From Ulota crispa (lineage: Eukaryota > Streptophyta > Bryopsida > Orthotrichales > Orthotrichaceae), in assembly GCA_963920765.1 (NCBI GenBank), contig OY987250.1, positions 10,160,409-10,224,408 of the forward strand: a DNA stretch of 64,000 nucleotides. Reading direction: 5' to 3'. This document shows positions 59,503 to 64,000 of this stretch, one piece after another. Position 1 is the stretch's first letter, and every line of letters begins with the position of its first letter. The notes under the pieces are model-generated. The model did no database searches. It saw only the letters and a list, made by a program, of their open reading frames with translations, and had not been told where the DNA came from. The position numbers and the translations under genes are program-made.

Positions 59503-62500
59503 ATGGCGGCCTGTTGCTCGCAAGCGCAAGCGATGTGGGCTGCTGCAGAGACGAGCTCGTTCGCTGCCACAGCGGCGAGCACTGCAAGTTCAAGCACCAC
59601 CAGATGGAGTGCTAGAAGACATGCCGGGGGAGTGCAGCAGAAGAATCTGATGAAGGGTGGTCACTTGGGCACCCGGCTTGTGGTGGTAGAGACAGGCTTG
59701 ACGGCGGTGTCGTCGAAGCGGAAATCCGGAGGGTTGGTAGTGGAGGCGGCGAAGCGGATCTCGACGGGACGGAGCTATGCCTTGAGCTCCACATTGAAGA
59801 TTGAGGAAGGCAAGGAAGAGGAGGCCACCGCTCTGTGCAAGAGCATTCTGGTGTGGGCGCACGAGAAAATGGTAAGTCACACGCACATTTTAGGGTAACT
59901 ATTCTCTCTTGGGAAAATTTCATGGATGTTTGCAATATTTTCATAGATTCCCCTGCTTTTTCAGAAATATCACAAAAACCCTTGGACCAAAAGTTTTAGG
60001 AGTTTGTTTTGTTATGCATGTCACTTCTTTGTCCCTTTGTACGCACACTACTTCTTTCTTGTTATGTGTGTGCTCAAAGGAAGAAGGGAAGTGGTATGCG
60101 CAACAAAACATACACCTAAATTTTTTGGTTCAAAGGTATTTGTGATATTTCTGAGAAAGGAGGGGTATCTATGAAAATATTGCAAATTTCAGGGGTATCC
60201 ATAGAATTATTTCTGCTCTCTTTCCATTCAAAGCTTGTCTGTCAATCAGATTTCTGAGAACCCTCGGCAGGAGCTATTGCATTGGCTATGGCAGAGAATT
60301 TTGATTCCCGTATCTTTTACTCGGTCTGTCTATCTAAGAACGTCCAAAAAGCTTCCTTGCGAAGGATTAACTGTGTGCTAGTGACACATGCATTCTAGAA
60401 TCAATATGCCATCTATCAAATGTATGCAAAATCTTCACATTTGATGTTGTCATTTAGGCACCCAAATTCCATGCAAAAAGTACCATATTTGTGCATAGTT
60501 TGTGAAGGCTGCAAGCTCCTCTTTATTTTAGTCTTTGTGCTAGTGACACATGCATTCTAGAATGCAATAGGGTAGATGTATGCAAAATCTCCACATTTGA
60601 TGTTGCCGTTTGGGCAACTCGAATTCCATGCAGAAAGTACCATACTAATGCATGTTGCTGTCAGCTCCTCATTATTGATGATTTAAAGAGTAGTAGCAAC
60701 AATGGTACCTCATTTGGGCAAGGCCAAGCTTGTTAGGAGAGGAATGCTCTCTAATTGCTTAACTTAACTTGCCCCCATGAGATCATTGAACATCATGGCA
60801 AATGCTTTCTCAGCGTTTGAAATCAGCAAAAGGGAGCTTTTTAGTGGTATAAGAAATGTGTCTGATTTGGAGCTTTTTAGAGGGACAGAGGTAGTAGCTT
60901 CTCCAAGTGCTATGTTTTTGAAAAATCTCTTTCTTCAGTATTTTTGAGAGGACGTGAAAACACCCCTTATTTGGATCCCTTATGAATTGCCGAAGTCTTG
61001 CATTTTATCGTATTTTTTCTTCCATGTGAACCGTCTCTGCCAATTTGATGTCGATCGCATATGGAAGGATTTCTGCAATTACTTTTTTGAGGTTTTTGCA
61101 TTAGCTAAGGCAAGTGATTGTCTTGTAGCTTTTCATCTATTTGGAGTGATTCTCTCATTATTAGAGTGAAACCTTTCCTATAGTTCTTGTCCCCATTTTT
61201 GAGAGGATTACAACTTATTAACAGGTATATAATCTGGATAACTTACAAACGTGTTTTGAATTGTCGAAGTTTGAAGTAGCTGGTTTATAATTCTGGCCCT
61301 TTATCCTACCCTGAGTATCGCGTCTGCTTTGTGATCTTATGAAAGCATCTTTGACTGTGACAATACCTAAAAAGTATAGCATTTTCAACTGGTCTCAGGT
61401 TTTCATGGAACCTGCTTTGGATAGATTTTAACCACGGTTTTAAGGGATCCTTATGGAAATAGGTTTCCTTCCTTAGCTTATTCTGTTAAAGCATTTTGGT
61501 TTTTGGATGGTGCAGAAAGACAGGAGGTCTGGAATGCAAGGCTTCGAGTGCAATGCGGATGCCTTCGAGAAAAACACTGTGCATTTTTGGGAGATCTACG
61601 AAAGCTTCCCCACCATGAATGACGTGCGAGCCTCGCCTGAGCACACCAAGTTCGTGATGGATGTACGTTTGCTTTACCCTTCTCCGGGTTCGTAGAGGCA
61701 GTTTTTTATTATTGACAATCAATAAGTTTTAGTCCAATTCATTTATGGTAGTTAACCCTCTTTTTTTACTATTGAGGTCTGACTGTACATGGCATGCACA
61801 GGTGAGACCTCTGCTGACGGATCCAATTGGTCTTGCTGCTTACGAATACAAGGATGGTCAAATTGGCCATATGATGAACCCCATTGGTACGAACCTTTCT
61901 CTCGACTCTCTTCCACTTGCAAGTGGGTGCGCAACATTTCAGAAAGCGTGTACGGGTTTGAGAAAAATATTTGAGCCATCCAATACACACTTCCTTTTTT
62001 GTTGCTATTTTAGAGCCTCTAGGACTTTTGCTACAACCCAAGGTCTTTTTTTTGTATGTCCGGAGTTGGAGAGGTTTCCTGAGAAACCTATGCAGCTTCT
62101 TCACAGCATGTCTTCGATTTGTGTTTACGTGGATTCTCTGTGGACGATGTCGAGAGCATAGCAAGATCGTTATCTGGAGTTCTCTACACGAATTGTTAAA
62201 GTATTGTTGTTGTTTTACTAATAGTATACATAAGTTTTTCCTTGTTATCGTATAGACTGTCCTCGGTTAACCCCTAAACGTCTGAAAGGCCCTTTGCGGC
62301 CAGTACACTATACAAAGGTATTTTTCTTGTATTTGGAATGGATCTACACCTTTACTACATTTGAAATCAACAAAGAAGTTGGAATATAGATCAATGCAAT
62401 TCTAGTGAGCTACTTGAGATCTCAAATTAAAACTTCTTGTTGGTCGTCAATTATATAGCAACGTATCTACTATCCCTATGAGACGTTTAGGGGTTAAGCA

Positions 62501-62768
62501 ATGTGCAAAACTTTATTGGCACTGAAACCGGAGGGGTATTACAGGACCAAAAGGAGAGGGCGGACTTGACGATGCAACAGGACAGTCTGGTACGAAGCAG
62601 CAGTCGATGGTGATCAACCAGGGTCTTGGGGAATCCGACGAACGATCAACCTTCGATCTGGACACCATGTTGAAAAAGATGTCGTTGAAGGACAAGTCGG
62701 ATAAGTCCGATCAAGGCAAGGCAGAAAAAGGTTTCAGCTTGAAGACTCTCTTCGGTATTAAGAAATGA
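59503..62768 (+). CDS. Probable plastid ABM-like (dimeric alpha-beta barrel) protein (four exons)
   Basis: Exons 59503-59871, 61516-61662, 61802-61886 and 62545-62768 join in phase to 274 residues. The first ~85 residues are Ala/Ser/Thr/Arg-rich with few acidic residues, like a chloroplast transit peptide. Residues ~86-195 (YALSSTLKIEEGKEEEATAL, MQGFECNADAFEKNTVHFW, SFPTMNDVRASPEHTKFVMD, LAAYEYKDGQIGHM) look like an ABM/stress-responsive barrel of about 100 residues. The hydrophobic/acidic strand, W-E-x-Y helix and a second helix containing H-x-x-S/F fit. A charged tail ends in a basic SLKTLFGIKK. ABM proteins include monooxygenases without cofactor and non-enzymatic dimers, so no reaction can be named. 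The start has a good context (AAGATGGCG). Introns contain a foldback, a Stowaway-like and a TTAA element. Confidence 0.78.
59914..60212. mobile_element. Foldback element, copy 1 (ABM gene intron 1)
   Basis: Imperfect inverted arms of about 110 bases: the left arm has TTTGCAATATTTTCATAGAT and TCAGAAATATCACAAA, with their complements in the right arm. Related to 63248-63545. Confidence 0.75.
60320..60894. mobile_element. Stowaway-like MITE, second copy (ABM gene intron 1)
   Basis: Flanked by TA (60318 and 60895). Its ends and interior match the copy at 48875-49265 (AACGTCCAAAAAGCTTCCTTG, GTGACACATGCATTCTAGAA, GGTACCTCATTTGGGCAAGG in pieces). It is longer (575 bp) because an internal segment is duplicated. 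The termini are more worn, so it is probably older. Confidence 0.88.
62271..62493. mobile_element. TTAA-flanked MITE, copy 5 (ABM gene intron 3)
   Basis: TTAA (62267) then CCCCTAAACGTCT; right end AGACGTTTAGGGG then TTAA (62494). The 13-base terminal inverted repeat is perfect and the target duplication intact. 223 bp, the shortest and best-preserved member. Confidence 0.9.
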
Positions 62769-63247
62769 AATGAAAGGAGAGAGAGAGAGACCTTAATTTG
62801 ATGACCATACTATGGAAAAGATGACCAATGGCTGGGTCGTAGTGCATTGTGGGAACAAAATATTTAGTTTTAGAAATGCATTGGTTTTAGAGTTCCCGGA
62901 CGTGAGTGTCACGCTAGAACGATGGGAAGTTTGGTCTTCTTGTAGTACCCAAGCTCAGGTTCTCGAGGGTATAGCAGATGTTGTCATCCGGGTACTCGTT
63001 GAGAGCCAAGCGCTTGCTTTGTATGATAGAGCTATTCGTTGCTTTTATGGCGTTAAATATTTGGCTTCATACCCAATTTTTACAACTGGTCGTTTGCAGA
63101 AAATACCCTTTGGTTTGGTTTTCTGCGTTCACTTGTGACTATCTTGCCGATGTTCATAATCCTCGTGTGAAAAGCCCTTGGAATTAGCAAATACTAGAAT
63201 ATCAACCTGGTAGGAAAAAAGAATCTCTGTGCTCACCCAATTTTTTC
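62769..63247. other. 3' flank of the ABM-like gene
   Basis: No further gene. A GA-repeat lies directly after the stop (about 62775-62792). An open frame of 108 codons at 62812-63138 has no recognisable motif and is probably 3' UTR or chance. Confidence 0.45.
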
Positions 63248-63545
63248 GAGGGAAAACTTTATAAATACCCTTGATTTTTCAGAAATTGCACAAATACCCT
63301 TTGGACCATAATTTTTAGGCTTTTGTTCTATTTTGCATGTCACTTCGTTCTCCCCAGTACGCACATTGCTTTTTTTTGGTTCTATTGCACTCCTTGCATT
63401 AACATTTGTCATGAAGGAAGTAGTGGCGTAACAAAATGAACACTTCAAAATTATGGTCCACGGGTATGTGTGTAATTTTTGAAAAACCAAGGGTATCTAT
63501 ACAAATATGACAAACTTTGTGGGTATCCATAAAAATTTTCCTTTT
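63248..63545. mobile_element. Foldback element, copy 2
   Basis: Inverted arms with CTTGATTTTTCAGAAATTGCAC on the left and the complement on the right, and the same middle (GCATGTCACTTC) as 59914-60212. The left arm lacks a roughly 30-base segment kept in the right arm. Confidence 0.7.
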
Positions 63546-63581
63546 CTCTATATCTGTCATGAAAGTTGTGTTAATCTTTAA

Positions 63582-64000
63582 CCCTTGAACATTGAGTAAG
63601 TTATTGTGACCAGCCCCACTACAGTATAATGTTCTATAGTGTTTTGGAAAGTGCCTAGCTATCATAACATCATTTCTTAAAATTGCAAAAGTCAACAGTG
63701 CATGGTGCCCTCACAAAAATTATGGCAAGGGTAGCATGTCTCTAAATCTTCTCACAGTTTGAGTTATTTGAGTTACCTAAGAATATGAGTGCATCTCATG
63801 AAGTAATTGTTTGCCTTCTATGATGAATCATGTGTTTGTGATCACTTTTGAAAAAGTAGACAAATGAAAAACGGCTTTTTTGTCATACAAAATGTTTTTT
63901 CAAAGCTCAAGGACACGCCCAAGAGGACATTTTTTGTACCAAGGATAACAAAAAAATCCTTTGTAGGATGGGAAAAAGTTGACTTTCATGTGTATGAACA
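63582..64000. mobile_element. TTAA-type element, truncated by window end
   Basis: TTAA (63578) then CCCTTGAACATTGAG. The interior (GTCAACAGTGCATGGTGCCCTC, TGATCACTTTTGAAAAAGTAG in pieces) matches 39378-39735 in inverse order. The other end is not seen. Confidence 0.45.

Noticed and set aside
62812-63138. 108-codon frame after the ABM-like gene
   Set aside because: Starts 44 bases after the stop, has no recognisable motif and is best read as 3' UTR.

Overview
This is nuclear DNA of a plant. It is AT-rich, has GT-AG introns of roughly 100 to 1600 bases, and is dense in transposon relics. Proteins recognised include plant-type arginine decarboxylase, a subfamily IIIB acid phosphatase and a tnp2-type CACTA transposase. 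The arginine decarboxylase gene has nine introns, whereas flowering-plant copies are normally intronless, so a non-flowering land plant or other streptophyte is likely. I cannot name the species.

Three intact genes lie in the right half. Arginine decarboxylase (+ strand, 40381-45499, ten exons, 737 residues) makes agmatine from arginine for polyamine synthesis. A membrane-anchored HAD acid phosphatase (- strand, 47680-51394, four exons, 345 residues) follows tail to tail. A probable plastid protein with an ABM-like alpha-beta barrel (+ strand, 59503-62768, four exons, 274 residues) lies further right. All reading phases close exactly across the introns I propose. The three genes show no shared pathway. 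They share intron colonisation by small non-autonomous transposons and tandem duplications.

The left half is a graveyard. At 2.1-2.7 kb and 26.67-27.07 kb lie two non-overlapping pieces of retrocopied CCT8 (chaperonin theta). At 4.49-10.72 kb is a decayed multi-exon unit: a protein with an N-G-Q-H motif recalling ParB/DGQHR-type domains, a coiled coil, then an FCP1/NIF-like HAD phosphatase domain with an altered catalytic motif. Its introns share a distinctive repeated motif. I consider this unit the best candidate for something undescribed. At 16.2-26.67 kb is a broken CACTA element (tnp2 core, DUF4218-like and DUF4216-like regions). Its right end abuts the second CCT8 piece. At 27.97-29.76 kb is a broken gag-like ORF of unknown family in a stretch rich in CCGGA words.

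Small elements are abundant: a TTAA-flanked family with CCCCTAAA-type termini (five good copies, others partial), two Stowaway-like elements, a long hairpin element with a perfect 9-bp target duplication inside the decarboxylase gene, two members of a foldback family, and many tandem duplications. I see no rRNA genes, convincing tRNA genes or CRISPR arrays.
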